Shown: one piece after another, positions 19,983 to 30,358 of the stretch
How positions within the stretch are numbered: the first letter of the stretch is position 1
Layout: each line of letters opens with the position of its first letter
Assembly: GCA_022414725.1 (NCBI GenBank)
Contig: CM039463.1
Span: forward strand, 93,659,145-93,723,144
Reading direction: 5' to 3'
DNA: 64,000 nt
Source of the DNA: Microglena sp. YARC
Lineage: Eukaryota; Chlorophyta; Chlorophyceae; Chlamydomonadales; Chlamydomonadaceae
Notes under the pieces: generated by a model
Told to the model about the DNA's origin: nothing
Databases searched by the model: none
The model's input: only the letters and a program-made list of their open reading frames with translations
Translations under genes and position numbers: made by a program

Positions 19983-21297
19983 CAACACAGGTATAATTAA
20001 TATGATCAAACAAGACCTATCTGACTACCACTTTCATCACAGCAGCAAAACCATTAAGCAAGCTACCAATGCAGACAACATTGTAACCCGCTCAGCTGGA
20101 GTTATCACACTTATAAAAAAGACTCTTACTACACATCCAATTAAACATGAAGTCCCCACTGACATAGCTGGTCATCTCACTCATCAAACTATTAACAACA
20201 CTACCCACATTTTAGGCGTCTACATGCCCTGCAATGACCCTGCCAAAAGAGCCCGAATTTATGAACACATTCACTACATTATATCCCCAAAACCCTCTCA
20301 TCACTATATTGCAGGGGGAGACTGGAATGCAGCCTACTACCTTACTGATAGAAGCGACACAATCAAGCACCTGGAGGACCAGCCCCACTATCAACACCTT
20401 AATAAATATCCAATTCACATTCAACCGTCACCACGTTCCCACACTTACTCAGACAACACTTCCTACAGTAGCAGGATAGATGACATCATTCTCATCAACC
20501 CCCCAACTGCAACCACGGTGACAGAAACTGCACACCAAATGGGAGACACACTGGACCACTTGACCCTGGAACAACACATTACCTCCTCTCTCTTTCCCCC
20601 TCCTAACCTTGACATACCACCTCACAATCCAACACCTCAACTGCAGCTTCCTCTCAAGCAACAAGACATGGCCAAAGCTAAAGAAGCCATCTCTAATCAA
20701 TTTCTCCATCAATTCCAGCACAGCCACATTAACATAGATAAAGCCTGGACTATAGCACAAACTTTACTGGGAGAAGATAAAACATCTGCACACATTCAAT
20801 CTATTAGACAAGAACTCAAAGCCACCATACCAGAAGACCTTAACAGCATGACAAATCATCTCATGGTCACTCTTCACCAAGCTCTCTCCATCATAACTGA
20901 CACCTGCCCTACCAAGCCTAGTACACCAGGCACCTTCCTGCCAAGACAAACTGCCAAAACCTACAGAAGACTTAACTACCATATTAAACTCATTAAAGCA
21001 CTCCGAACAGCTTCCAACCACCTTGACCAACAACAATACATGGAACTTAGAAGCACACCTCACACGGCAGGCACATACTCACCTACCACTAAAATTAAAA
21101 TACAACAGCACTTTCAAAATTTACTCCTCTCTGACTATTGTCTCTCCTTAACTGCTGATATTAAACAAAGTATTACAGAATTACGTCACATGCAGGTTGC
21201 ACTCAAAGAGGAGAGAGCAACCGCCTCCATTAAGAAATTCCGACGCCGCCTCAGTACACAAGCACGACAAATTCACAGGTATATTTTTCTCTCCTGA
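19936..21297 (+). CDS. APE endonuclease domain, main segment, plus linker
   Basis: Coding meaning starts at about 19985. It contains the EEP landmarks HILGVYMP, AGGDWNAAYY (the GDWN catalytic motif), SRIDDIIL and GDTLDHLTL (the His-bearing SDH-type end). A helical linker rich in Lys/Gln follows, as usual before the reverse transcriptase of APE-LINEs. The frame ends after a T-run (ATATTTTTCTCTCC near 21280), where the next frame takes over. Confidence 0.8.
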   Translation: MSQTLLFSPKQKLTSNNTGIINMIKQDLSDYHFHHSSKTIKQATNADNIVTRSAGVITLIKKTLTTHPIKHEVPTDIAGHLTHQTINNTTHILGVYMPCNDPAKRARIYEHIHYIISPKPSHHYIAGGDWNAAYYLTDRSDTIKHLEDQPHYQHLNKYPIHIQPSPRSHTYSDNTSYSSRIDDIILINPPTATTVTETAHQMGDTLDHLTLEQHITSSLFPPPNLDIPPHNPTPQLQLPLKQQDMAKAKEAISNQFLHQFQHSHINIDKAWTIAQTLLGEDKTSAHIQSIRQELKATIPEDLNSMTNHLMVTLHQALSIITDTCPTKPSTPGTFLPRQTAKTYRRLNYHIKLIKALRTASNHLDQQQYMELRSTPHTAGTYSPTTKIKIQQHFQNLLLSDYCLSLTADIKQSITELRHMQVALKEERATASIKKFRRRLSTQARQIHRYIFLS

Positions 21298-22885
21298 AAA
21301 TCACACACACACACCCACTGCTCTACTGGACGCATCCACACACACACTCAGCACTAGCACCCAGGGTCTCCTGGAAGTTATGACTAAACATATGGGAAAA
21401 CTCATGTCACCTCCCACTCCACCCATCTCAGATGACTATACACGACACGCCACCCCCCCTCCATGGGAAATACACACAGACAAATACCACTTGGAAACTC
21501 CAGCCAACTCCATACAAAACACTGCCTCTCCCTACACCTTTCTCTCCTCCTCAACCACCTATGCTGACTGTATTAGGAAACTCTCTACCAACAAAGCCAC
21601 TGGCCCAGACGGCATACCTAATGAATTACTTATGTGCCTCCCACAGGAAATGCACCTCATCATACACAAACTCATGCAGCTAGTATGGATCCTGGGAGAA
21701 ACACCAGACTGCTGGAAAACCTCACACACAGTCATGCTCTACAAAAAATCAGATCCTTGCTTACCTCAAAACTACAGGCCAATAGGCCTTAACAATGCTG
21801 TAGCCAAACTCTGGACCTCCCTTGTTACTAACACTATTACTACCTACTCTGAAACCAACCACATTCTTAGCGCCTGCCAAGAAGGTTTCAGAAAAGACAA
21901 AAGTACCTATAGACAACTCTTGAACCTACTCCACAACATTGAGGACGCTGCCCTCTTCCACCAGGACCTCTATGCTGCCTACTTCGACTTTAGCTCTGCT
22001 TTTAACATGATTGATCACCAAAAACTTCTCTGCATCATGCACAGCTTGGGTTACACCCACGACACTATAAACACTATTAAAGGAATCTACACAAACTCTA
22101 CTACACATATTCTCCTTAACAATACACCTGGCTCCCCCATCCCCATCACTAGGGGCACCATCCAGGGGGATACTCTCTCCCCCCTACTCTTCATTATCTT
22201 TCTAGAACCCCTACACAGATGGCTCCGTTCTGGGGGACGAGGATACAGAGCAGCATCCCTACCCTCCAAAACAGCAGATGAACACCACACCAGCAGCTTG
22301 GGGTATGCTGACGACACTGCTGTCCTAACCGGCAGCTCAGAGGACCTTCGCATCCAATGTGGTAAAGTTCAAACTTTTAGCATCTGGTCGGGCATTCCTC
22401 TTAACGCCACCAAATGTGTGGTCAGTGGCATATTCCACAAATCACACCCCTCTCAACCTGCTCACAACAACACTCTCAAACAAAGGCTAGATAAAATTCC
22501 ACTAGGAAAGTCCTATGCTACCTACCAGCCGCCTGACCAAGCCTACAAATACTTGGGGGTTCACATCTCACTTACCTTAAATTGGAAAACTCAACTCCAC
22601 TCTACTATTGAAACCATTCACAATAAAGGGCTGAGTATCCTCACCAAAGCTAAAAACAGGGCAACCCCCACCCAATGCTTACGAATAATTTCACAATGTG
22701 TCAGAGCAGCTATTAAATACCCCATGATAGTAGCTCCCTTCTCACTAACCGACATTCACGTCATTGACAGAGCAGTATTAAAAACAGTTAAACTCTGTTG
22801 CTCCCTTCCCAGATCTTTTCCGACAAGAGCACTCCACCTCCCTAAAACAGAGGCAGGGAGTAGGGGTGCCCTCCCTACTCACTGA
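21197..22885 (+). CDS. Reverse transcriptase domain
   Basis: Meaningful from about 21285. Non-LTR reverse transcriptase landmarks in order: NKATGPDGIPNELL, ENYRPIGL-like QNYRPIGLNNAVAK, QEGFRKDKSTYRQL, YFDFSSAFNMIDH (motif A), TRGTIQGDTLSPLLF (motif B), LGYADDTAVLTGS (motif C, YADD at 22304-22315) and YKYLGVHISLTLNW. All catalytic Asp residues are present. The frame is lost at GGCAGGGAG near 22857; the conserved glycine-leucine-like GVPSLL thumb sequence continues in the next frame. Confidence 0.9.
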   Translation: MHSKRREQPPPLRNSDAASVHKHDKFTGIFFSPENHTHTPTALLDASTHTLSTSTQGLLEVMTKHMGKLMSPPTPPISDDYTRHATPPPWEIHTDKYHLETPANSIQNTASPYTFLSSSTTYADCIRKLSTNKATGPDGIPNELLMCLPQEMHLIIHKLMQLVWILGETPDCWKTSHTVMLYKKSDPCLPQNYRPIGLNNAVAKLWTSLVTNTITTYSETNHILSACQEGFRKDKSTYRQLLNLLHNIEDAALFHQDLYAAYFDFSSAFNMIDHQKLLCIMHSLGYTHDTINTIKGIYTNSTTHILLNNTPGSPIPITRGTIQGDTLSPLLFIIFLEPLHRWLRSGGRGYRAASLPSKTADEHHTSSLGYADDTAVLTGSSEDLRIQCGKVQTFSIWSGIPLNATKCVVSGIFHKSHPSQPAHNNTLKQRLDKIPLGKSYATYQPPDQAYKYLGVHISLTLNWKTQLHSTIETIHNKGLSILTKAKNRATPTQCLRIISQCVRAAIKYPMIVAPFSLTDIHVIDRAVLKTVKLCCSLPRSFPTRALHLPKTEAGSRGALPTH

Positions 22886-25800
22886 ATACACCCAGATTAC
22901 TGCAACAGCCCTCACCCAGTCCATGAACGACCAAGGTCACCTGGGAATCCTCACTAGAGCTCTCCTTAATAAATCAACTTCCACCATGACCACTCTAGAT
23001 CCTCTCTCTCTATCCCGCAAGCAACTTAAGTATATGTCCCTAGCCCGCCAGCTGGAAATTATTAAAAAATCTGACATAACAATTTCTTGGAATGACACAG
23101 AACTTCTTGACAAACTTAACATACACTCTCTTCCTCTCCCTCCACAGGCAATCCCTGTATCACTCATGACTCCATTCCATGACCTGGCCATCTATTCATA
23201 CCATGACCTGGTCACCCCCATGGGAACTCACCTTGTCAGCACTACAGATCTCTCTCTTATCACCTTACACAAAGTTACTAAACACCACAAACGGTCCCTG
23301 AACCGCCTCACCGCTCACCTCTCCTCCCTCCAAACTGTCGCCTCCCCAATACACTCTGACCCACTTCCCCTCTCACACCGACAACTTGCGCCCGGTTACG
23401 CAATTGCGCAGAACACAACCGATAACGTTAAATCTCCTGCTTCTATTGAACCCTCCACCCCACCCACCCAGCGTTACCAACCTCACGCCACTGTTACTGA
23501 TGCAGACTACGAGGCGGATTCCATTGGGGACCTGGAAGGAAACCAATGGTGGGCGTGGCCCACGCAGACCGAAGGCAGTCACGCGCACCATGCATGGGGC
23601 TGCCCCAGCAGTGATGCCACCTGGGCAGCACGCCACTACTTGTGCAAATCCTGGATCCGTCACTCCTCCACCTCTAAATTTTACCGTGCATATAGAATAA
23701 CTCCCACCTCACACCCTGACAGGATCCGCGAGGCCATGACATCCCCCGACAGCAGCGCACCTGCACCACCGGCGCGCCTGCTCCACCTTACCTACGGATC
23801 CCAATACAAAGCCCTGCACATCACGAGCTGGCGGGGCAAGCGCTCCTACAACGACGACAAACTAGTCACTTCCACTGTTGTCCACGTTCAATGGGCCCCA
23901 ACCATCATGCACAACGAACATATCAACTCCTACACACACATGGGATACAGCATCCACCACAGCACATCTCTTACCTCCACTACCTCCACCATACATTGGA
24001 AACCCCAATCTCACAATGCGTCTCACCTTGTTGAACTTTTGGGACAACCAGCATACGACCAATTAACCCACACTTTTAAAACTACTCCCCCATTAACCAC
24101 ACACCTCAACCCTAGGAAGGACACCCACCTTACTAACCTTCAACAACAAGGCCAATGGGCCACCTCCCCAGGATTTAATGCTGACAACCACAACCTTGTT
24201 CACAAACTTCTGAAAATTGACACACACGACAGGCACCCAGACTGGGACATTCAACCACCCTCAGCCTACATTATACAAACAGGCATCCTCACCACTCTGG
24301 ATGACCAATCCACACACACACACACCAACGTTTCATATCTTTATAACCCCACTGGTCACTGTCTTGGGCACATTCCCAACGACAGACTAACCTCTCTCAA
24401 ACAAAACTATGACCACTTCAAAAATCACCACCCTACCAAATGGAACCAACTGACCCAAGGAGGAACATACCACACTGACTTAGCTGCCCTCTTCACCAGA
24501 TACAGAGCTGCTCCTGCTGCTACCAACACTCTTTCTCCTTTTCTCTACCAAGCAGCAGCTGCTCTGGGCATTACTCACCATCGTACTTCTAACCCCCTTA
24601 GCTACGACCAAAGCCTCACCAGCTTCTCTTCTACCAGCCCTGCTGATCAGCTCTTTGGCTCCAACCAAGACCCCTTTCTTACCATCTGGACTGGGGGCTC
24701 ACTGGTGGACATTCCTAACTCCACGACACAAGCACACCAAGCTCTAAGGTGGGCCCTAGCCAGTGCTGACCATGCTGAAAATACTCTCAGCCCTACCTGC
24801 ACCCTGATGCTCCTCCCTGACGACGTTGCTGCCCCTTACAAAACCCTCCTCCACCACTCCTGGATTCACTATATTGACTCCAGACCGCAGTCTGAATTTT
24901 ATACTACCTCTGAAATTTGGCTTGGCAGCAAATCTCACACTCCACCCTCCACCCACAAACTACACCTCATCCTTATATGCAACCCCCACAGCCAAGATAC
25001 CTATTTTCCTAAACTCCCAGATTTTATTGACCAATGGACATACTACATGCAAAGCCTCTCCTCATCCTGGGAGCCCTCTACTATCACTCCACCTCCCACT
25101 CTTACCTTCTCTGACATTGTCATTACTTACCCCCGGAAACTCAAATTTCTTGCCAAAAATCCTTGGCAAACTCCACTCCACCAACACCCTCCTCCCTCTC
25201 TTCTTACCACTACTCACCCTTGTCTTCACCTAGCTACCCCCTCCTCAGGCCTCCAGGTCTACACAGATGGTAGCCTAATAAAAGGTAAACCAGGGCACCC
25301 TAGTAAAATAGGTGCTGCAGTATATGTCCCGGCTGCAGGACAAAGCTACACCATCAACCCTGGGGGAATAGGGGCCACCAAAACTAACAACAGGGCAGAA
25401 CTGGTAGCCATCCACCAAGCCCTTCTCAACATTGACTACGACAAATCCCTTACACTCCATACAGACAGCCTCTGCTCTCTTCAACTTATTCAAAAAATGA
25501 TTCATGACCCTACCACAACAACCCGTTCCATTCATACTGAACTTCTGCAATCAATTCAAAAACACCTCATTCAACGCATCCTGCATGGCTCACACACCAC
25601 TCTTTGTAAAGTCCGTTCCCACACAGGTATCCTTGGAAATGACAGGGCAGACATTCTGGCACGCAAGGCAGCTGAGCACCCTGCCTCCACCAATTTTACT
25701 TACAACACTGGGGAAATCCCCCGCCACAATGTCTACTGGCCCACAGTTCAACCTCCTCGCACACACATGGGAGATATTCCCCCACGCATCCTAGCACCTA

Positions 25801-26288
25801 ACCTTACACAAGGTATCACCTCTAACCTGCCCACTAGCTGCCACCTTGGCCAACACCCTCTTAAAGGGATTTATGCAACCACCTGGGCTGATAACACTCC
25901 CCACCAACTTCCTCATGCAAGTAACAAATTTTGGACCTCAACCCTTATCCAACATAAAACTAAATTCCACATCCTTAAAGCCCGCTGGGGTAGACTGTGG
26001 AACCGTAAACTTGCATTCCGCTGGAAACTCCCTTATATTACAAGCACTCACCCACCCACGAACTCCCTATGCCCCATTTGCCACACCTGTGAGGACGGAG
26101 CGGGCCACATCCTGGCGGGCTGCACACACCGGACTTTCAAGGGGCTCTATATCAAGAGACATGACGCCGCAGTGCGACTCATCCACAAGGCCATTTTGCA
26201 CCGGAGCCCTGGGATCCCGCAGAATGATCATGGACGCTGGCAAGGAAGAGGACCTCCCCAGGGGGGTCCTGGGCAAACGTCTCCCTGA
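22866..26288 (+). CDS. Retrotransposon C-terminal region: RNase H and RLE knuckle
   Basis: Begins with the RT thumb continuation (VPSLLTEYTQ). About 700 residues with no family I recognise follow; a Trp/His-rich patch lies at about residues 210-280. RNase H spans roughly residues 795-945, with YTDGSLIKG, NNRAELVAI, LHTDSLCSL and RSHTGILGNDRAD, so the four catalytic carboxylates are present. Near residue 1068 comes CPICHTCEDGAGHILAGC then RHDAAVRLIHKA, the CCHC knuckle and RHD block that precede the RLE nuclease in R2-type elements. The frame breaks near 26200. Confidence 0.85.
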   Translation: MPSLLTEYTQITATALTQSMNDQGHLGILTRALLNKSTSTMTTLDPLSLSRKQLKYMSLARQLEIIKKSDITISWNDTELLDKLNIHSLPLPPQAIPVSLMTPFHDLAIYSYHDLVTPMGTHLVSTTDLSLITLHKVTKHHKRSLNRLTAHLSSLQTVASPIHSDPLPLSHRQLAPGYAIAQNTTDNVKSPASIEPSTPPTQRYQPHATVTDADYEADSIGDLEGNQWWAWPTQTEGSHAHHAWGCPSSDATWAARHYLCKSWIRHSSTSKFYRAYRITPTSHPDRIREAMTSPDSSAPAPPARLLHLTYGSQYKALHITSWRGKRSYNDDKLVTSTVVHVQWAPTIMHNEHINSYTHMGYSIHHSTSLTSTTSTIHWKPQSHNASHLVELLGQPAYDQLTHTFKTTPPLTTHLNPRKDTHLTNLQQQGQWATSPGFNADNHNLVHKLLKIDTHDRHPDWDIQPPSAYIIQTGILTTLDDQSTHTHTNVSYLYNPTGHCLGHIPNDRLTSLKQNYDHFKNHHPTKWNQLTQGGTYHTDLAALFTRYRAAPAATNTLSPFLYQAAAALGITHHRTSNPLSYDQSLTSFSSTSPADQLFGSNQDPFLTIWTGGSLVDIPNSTTQAHQALRWALASADHAENTLSPTCTLMLLPDDVAAPYKTLLHHSWIHYIDSRPQSEFYTTSEIWLGSKSHTPPSTHKLHLILICNPHSQDTYFPKLPDFIDQWTYYMQSLSSSWEPSTITPPPTLTFSDIVITYPRKLKFLAKNPWQTPLHQHPPPSLLTTTHPCLHLATPSSGLQVYTDGSLIKGKPGHPSKIGAAVYVPAAGQSYTINPGGIGATKTNNRAELVAIHQALLNIDYDKSLTLHTDSLCSLQLIQKMIHDPTTTTRSIHTELLQSIQKHLIQRILHGSHTTLCKVRSHTGILGNDRADILARKAAEHPASTNFTYNTGEIPRHNVYWPTVQPPRTHMGDIPPRILAPNLTQGITSNLPTSCHLGQHPLKGIYATTWADNTPHQLPHASNKFWTSTLIQHKTKFHILKARWGRLWNRKLAFRWKLPYITSTHPPTNSLCPICHTCEDGAGHILAGCTHRTFKGLYIKRHDAAVRLIHKAILHRSPGIPQNDHGRWQGRGPPQGGPGQTSP

Positions 26289-26646
26289 CTGGTTACGCCC
26301 CTCCACTATTACTGTAGCGGACTGGAAGAGAATGAGACCTGATCTTGCCGTCCTACCTGACATAGACTCTCCTACCTGTATGTCTGATAAAGAACTCTGG
26401 GTTCTTGAGCTTGGATACTGCTCTGATACCAACCATGCTACTAAGTTTATCACTAAACACGCCCAGCATGTTGAATTAGTAAATGGCCTTAGATCGGCTG
26501 GATACCTCGTTCACTATGAAGTTATCACCGTTGGAACAACTGGTACTATTCCAACCTCTTTTTTTGACTTCTATGACCACTCTTGGACTTCAGAGATCAT
26601 GTGCCCTCAAACTGGCGGACACAGTCCACTCCCACACCATCACTAG
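25846..26646 (+). CDS. Restriction-like endonuclease (RLE) catalytic segment
   Basis: Meaningful from about 26200, where it continues the preceding frame: RRMIMDAGKEE, RLPDWLRPS, RPDLAVL, then 12-14 residues to WVLELGYCSDTN, and later a Lys-bearing TKFITKHAQH. This is the PD...(D/E)-type nuclease of R2/Dualen-like LINEs. The upstream part of this frame is a shadow of the RNase H frame. It ends at the TAG at 26644-26646. Confidence 0.8.
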   Translation: MANTLLKGFMQPPGLITLPTNFLMQVTNFGPQPLSNIKLNSTSLKPAGVDCGTVNLHSAGNSLILQALTHPRTPYAPFATPVRTERATSWRAAHTGLSRGSISRDMTPQCDSSTRPFCTGALGSRRMIMDAGKEEDLPRGVLGKRLPDWLRPSTITVADWKRMRPDLAVLPDIDSPTCMSDKELWVLELGYCSDTNHATKFITKHAQHVELVNGLRSAGYLVHYEVITVGTTGTIPTSFFDFYDHSWTSEIMCPQTGGHSPLPHHH

Positions 26647-26687
26647 CTTTCAGAGTATTTTACAGTGCAGACGTTTTATGGAAGCAC

Positions 26688-26707
26688 ACCCCGGGTCGAT
26701 ACCCGGG
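26688..26707 (+). other. 3' UTR hairpin of the retrotransposon
   Basis: CCCCGGGT-CGAT-ACCCGGGG forms a perfect 8-bp stem with a 4-nt loop 42 bp behind the stop. It could be the RNA feature recognised by the reverse transcriptase. The sequence fact is firm; the role is inferred. Confidence 0.7.
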
Positions 26708-26949
26708 GACTAGCTCACAGACCGTCCCCCCTCTCAGGTTTTGTCTTGCCAGCTGCATTGTGTCGGTGCTTCCCAACCGGGGTGAAAAACCCCCGTATTA
26801 AGCTGCACTGGCATGATGTGGCTACGGTGCCTGCCGGTCAGGCATCGGTGGTAATTCTTTTTACTGAGATGGCCCTACGGTGACTATAGCTAGCTCCGGC
26901 TTACGCTATGGTGTCCTTAACTTCACGTCCTGTGAGTAACGGTTCTACA

Positions 26950-26970
26950 CGGATGTAACAATTTCAATTT
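26950..26970 (+). repeat. AATTTC-repeat 3' tail of the retrotransposon
   Basis: Three AATTTC units follow CACGGATGTAAC. Short tandem 3' tails instead of poly(A) are common in several LINE clades. Confidence 0.7.
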
Positions 26971-27149
26971 CAATTTCAATGACCACCTTCTGCTGGATGC
27001 CATGGATTCAAAGACTCGACAGGCCTTTCGGGCTGTGAGCAGAAGCTTTCGACAGAGCGTCCAAGCCTACACCACAACATTGAGTCTGCCATCTTTGCTG
27101 GTGAGTTCCTGTGGGGGTACGACTTGGTAGTGGCCAACACAGCAATTTG

Positions 27150-27170
27150 GGGGGGGGGGGGGGGGGGGGG
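27150..27170. repeat. Poly-G tract
   Basis: An uninterrupted G run of about 21 nt. Confidence 0.9.
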
Positions 27171-27349
27171 TCTTCCACACCCTTTTCTGCACCCCTACGG
27201 CAGCCTCCTACCCAGAGTGCACCCTTATACCATATGCCAAATGAACGAAAGGGTGCTATAGACCCCCCAATGCCCCCAATGTGCCGTTTAATTTATGTAG
27301 GGCTATGTACATAGAACTGGCATATTTCCACCAGACCAGCTGTGCACTG

Positions 27350-27544
27350 CAGGGTAATTCAAAGCGCGCGCTTTTGCGCTTTTGAGCGCTGACTTTTTGA
27401 CCCCCTCTGCGCTTTAAGCGCAGTTTTTTGCAACCCCTTGTGGGCGCTGCAAGCAATTTTTGCGCTTTTTGCACTACAAAGCGCAGTTTTTTTGTTTTCA
27501 AGTGCGCTCAAGCGCTGGCCAATTTGGCCATTTGACGTACCCTG
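27350..27544 (-). mobile_element. hAT-type MITE, CAGGGTA termini (copy 3), exact TSD
   Basis: The 195-bp element is closely similar to 13070-13256. The exact 8-bp duplication GTGCACTG lies at 27342-27349 and 27545-27552, which identifies it as a young hAT-type insertion. Confidence 0.93.
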
Positions 27545-27552
27545 GTGCACTG

Positions 27553-29690
27553 TACCATAGTAGGTCGGCCCCCCTAAGGGAACAGACCTATGCCATACTT
27601 ACGCGAAATCGTGTAGTTGGTGCTGTTTTTTCACATCTTCGCATTTCCCAAGAACGCCGGTCAAATCAGCCGGTCAAATCAGTACTCTGAAGTCCTAGCG
27701 ACTCGTGCTCGATTCTATTGTTCTTCTCCTTCACCTTAGTATCTTCTCTGACCTCGATGAACAGTTGCTATCCCGGTATACAAAAGTTTTGCAGCGAAAT
27801 ACGTGCAAAGCAGTTTGCATGGTGGTCCATTGCGCAACATCTGTCTCCCCGCTGGAAATCCAGCCAACAACAGCAGCAGCAGCAGCGCTAATTACGATGC
27901 GAACACTACGATTGGGCGAACGGCGCTTCAGCAACCGCCAGAATTCGGACAGCTTAAATCGCCAGAATTCGGAAAGGCTCCTGCTCGGGACAATAAAATC
28001 AGCCACGCGCGAACTGTATCCTTATCTTCAACCTACATAATTGAGTGAGATCCGGAACTCTTGCAGGAGCTCTCGGCGGTCTGCTCGCGATTAGCTGTTC
28101 GCAACACTGCGTGCCCCAGCCTGGCATAGGCGTATCAATACCACTGCTGCGCAACTTTGTGTGCCATCGTTGCTTCCAGCTGCAAAGGTAACCTCATTCT
28201 ATATGCATGCTTGCTGAAGCAGCCGAGCAGACTACAGAGTACCGCACTCAGCAATTCACTATCATGAATACTAGCCTAAATGCCTGACTCATGTCTTGGC
28301 AATTTAGTGTGTGTCGCTGCAGCACTCTACATCCACAACACCCCAGCACTGCAAAAACAAAAATCTGTTTATTTTTACTGTTTTCTTGCAGATGTGTGTT
28401 TGTACTATTTGGTCACTTAGGAGTTTATGTACGACCTGTATTTTAATAACAAATGAAACACCCTCGTGTTGTGTGCGTGAGTGCTAAGTTATTACATGTC
28501 GGTTGGTGGGTTTGGTTTGGAGCTCACGCTACATTATGCATTCATTTCACATACACACATGATTCCCATGCAAGCTTCACCTTGTTGACCCGCATTCATT
28601 TCACTTACACACATGATTCCCATACAAGCTTCACCTTTCCGACCCTTTCCCTTAAGTACATGATGTGCAGTCTTTGGGTCTACTACCCCTTGCATGACCA
28701 TCAGTGACGTACAACTCAAATCGTGTGAAGATGGTGAATGGGTGTGCAGTCATATTAGACTGTTGCGCAGGATACTTATGGTTGATTTTGCCTTCATCTT
28801 AAGTGATACCTACCTCTCAGGTAGTTCAAATATGAATGTTGAGCGGTTTGGATTCACCGAATTATGGCAAGATTGAAAACCACATTTTGGTAAGACGGTC
28901 CAAGAGTGGTGCCTACGAGGTCTGAATAACAATTTACCCAGTCATTGTCCTGATTGTCATTTGTTGAGGCTACTGGAGTTGGATAGATTTGGACTACGTG
29001 TAGGTGTGGAGTAGGTAGATGTGGAGGCAGATGTGAAGTGAAGTGCCATTTTGAACTTCACCGAACTGCGCTGTGCTGCACTGAACTGCCTTTTTCCCCT
29101 CCATACATGAACATGTACATAGGATAAATCAAACATTGATATTGGAAGTATCGGTGTGGCCCCTGAGGAGGTCATCCCATTTTTTCTTGCTTGTCTAATT
29201 AATACTTATTTTCAGTATGAAAACTATACGTGTAAATAGACAACTGCACACAGTTCTTGGCAATTGCAATTTGCAAAAGCATCTCACTGCACTTCGTTTA
29301 CCTTGGATTTCCCTTGGCATGGATAACTTTTACATGTATTTCAACGTTCAAAACAAATGTAACAATTTTAGACAACTGAACTACGTTCGAAGAAGCCATC
29401 GTTTTCCGCACACCACCCCGGGGCCGACCTCCAGGGGACCCGCCAGGGCCCCCTACTATTTTTCTACACTGTCCAAGGTTGAGAGAGAGCTGAATTTTGT
29501 TTGTTGTCTATCTCTGGCCTGAGGCTGTGCCGGGTTGGTGTCTGGCACAGTATTCTTATGGTTGGCACCCCTATTCAGGCATCAATAACACATTGTCCTT
29601 GAGTTCGATTTAGCACCATTCCAATTTAAAGGGTGTATTTGCAAATATGCACGCGATCAATATCTACCCTTCCAAGCCAAAGAAAAGGGT
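27553..29690. other. Unassigned DNA
   Basis: No supportable gene. It contains a short duplication (CGCCAGAATTCGGA twice near 27940-27975) and a CACACATGATTCCCATGCAA-type direct repeat at 28553-28640. At 29415-29460 there is a GGCCGACCTCCAGGGGACCC block whose reverse occurs at 33440-33475. Confidence 0.4.
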
Positions 29691-29697
29691 GCCGAAT

Positions 29698-29834
29698 CAC
29701 TGGTAAAATGAAAACACACACCTACCGGTTGTGGTCGCTTTTAAAGGGCACGTCGACTGTTGATTAACCGGTTGTTGTTGTTGTTATTAGGAAAAAAAGG
29801 TATAATCTTCGTGGCTATTTTACTAGTGGACCTA
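29698..29834. mobile_element. Possible small TIR element
   Basis: CACTGGTAAAATGAAAAC at the left and CTATTTTACTAGTGG at the right are inverted, and ACCGGTTGTGG resembles the termini of 46962-47108. Tentative. Confidence 0.4.
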
Positions 29835-30082
29835 AATTAGCGGTGTATGATTGTCCCTAAATCAGATTTTAGCTTTTAGCTTTTGTCTATCTACACAGGA
29901 CTTTCACCCCCCAACAAACTACCTTGAACCTTAAATAAGGCTCAGGGTGGAATGTATTATTTTCCGGTTTTATATCCTGCCCTGACCTCTCCCTTTTATC
30001 ATGTGCAGGCCTGACCTGATTCCCCCCTTTCATCATGTTCTGCCCTGCCCTTGGATCTTGTACTGACCACACACCTCCCATG

Positions 30083-30277
30083 CAGGGTACTACAAAGCGC
30101 GCCCGGCAGCGCGATTTCGCGCACGCTTTTTGAGCCCCACTGCGTGTTTCGCGCAGTTATTTCAATCCCATGTGGGCGCAGCTCGCAGTTTTTGCGCTTT
30201 TTGCACTGCAAAGCGCTGACCGATTTGACGTTTGTGCGCTTTAAGCGCTGACCAATTTGACAAAATGTAGTACCCTG
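30083..30277 (-). mobile_element. hAT-type MITE, CAGGGTA termini (copy 4), exact TSD
   Basis: The 195-bp element is flanked by an exact 8-bp duplication CTCCCATG at 30075-30082 and 30278-30285. The sequence is more diverged in the GCGC-rich core (CCCGGCAGCGCGATTTCGCG). It lies 80 bp upstream of the LRR exon. Confidence 0.93.
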
Positions 30278-30358
30278 CTCCCATGTTATCATGCACTGAC
30301 CTGACCTTTACCATGTACTGACCATGTACCTTGCAACCAACTGCTTTCGCACTTTCAG

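Larger units (their letters stand above)
17664..26970 (+). mobile_element. Dualen/RandI-like non-LTR retrotransposon (APE + RLE)
   Basis: One element of about 9.3 kb. In order along the plus strand it has tandem Josephin-like cysteine-peptidase domains, an exonuclease-endonuclease-phosphatase (APE-type) endonuclease, a reverse transcriptase with YADD, a long unassigned region, RNase H, and a restriction-like endonuclease (RLE) with its CCHC knuckle. Possession of both APE and RLE is the hallmark of the Dualen/RandI clade described from Chlamydomonas. The reading frame changes at about 19.8, 19.98, 21.28, 22.857 and 26.2 kb, so this copy is probably dead or carries indel errors. The 3' end has a hairpin (26688-26707) and an AATTTC-repeat tail. 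The 5' end is not defined. Confidence 0.85.
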
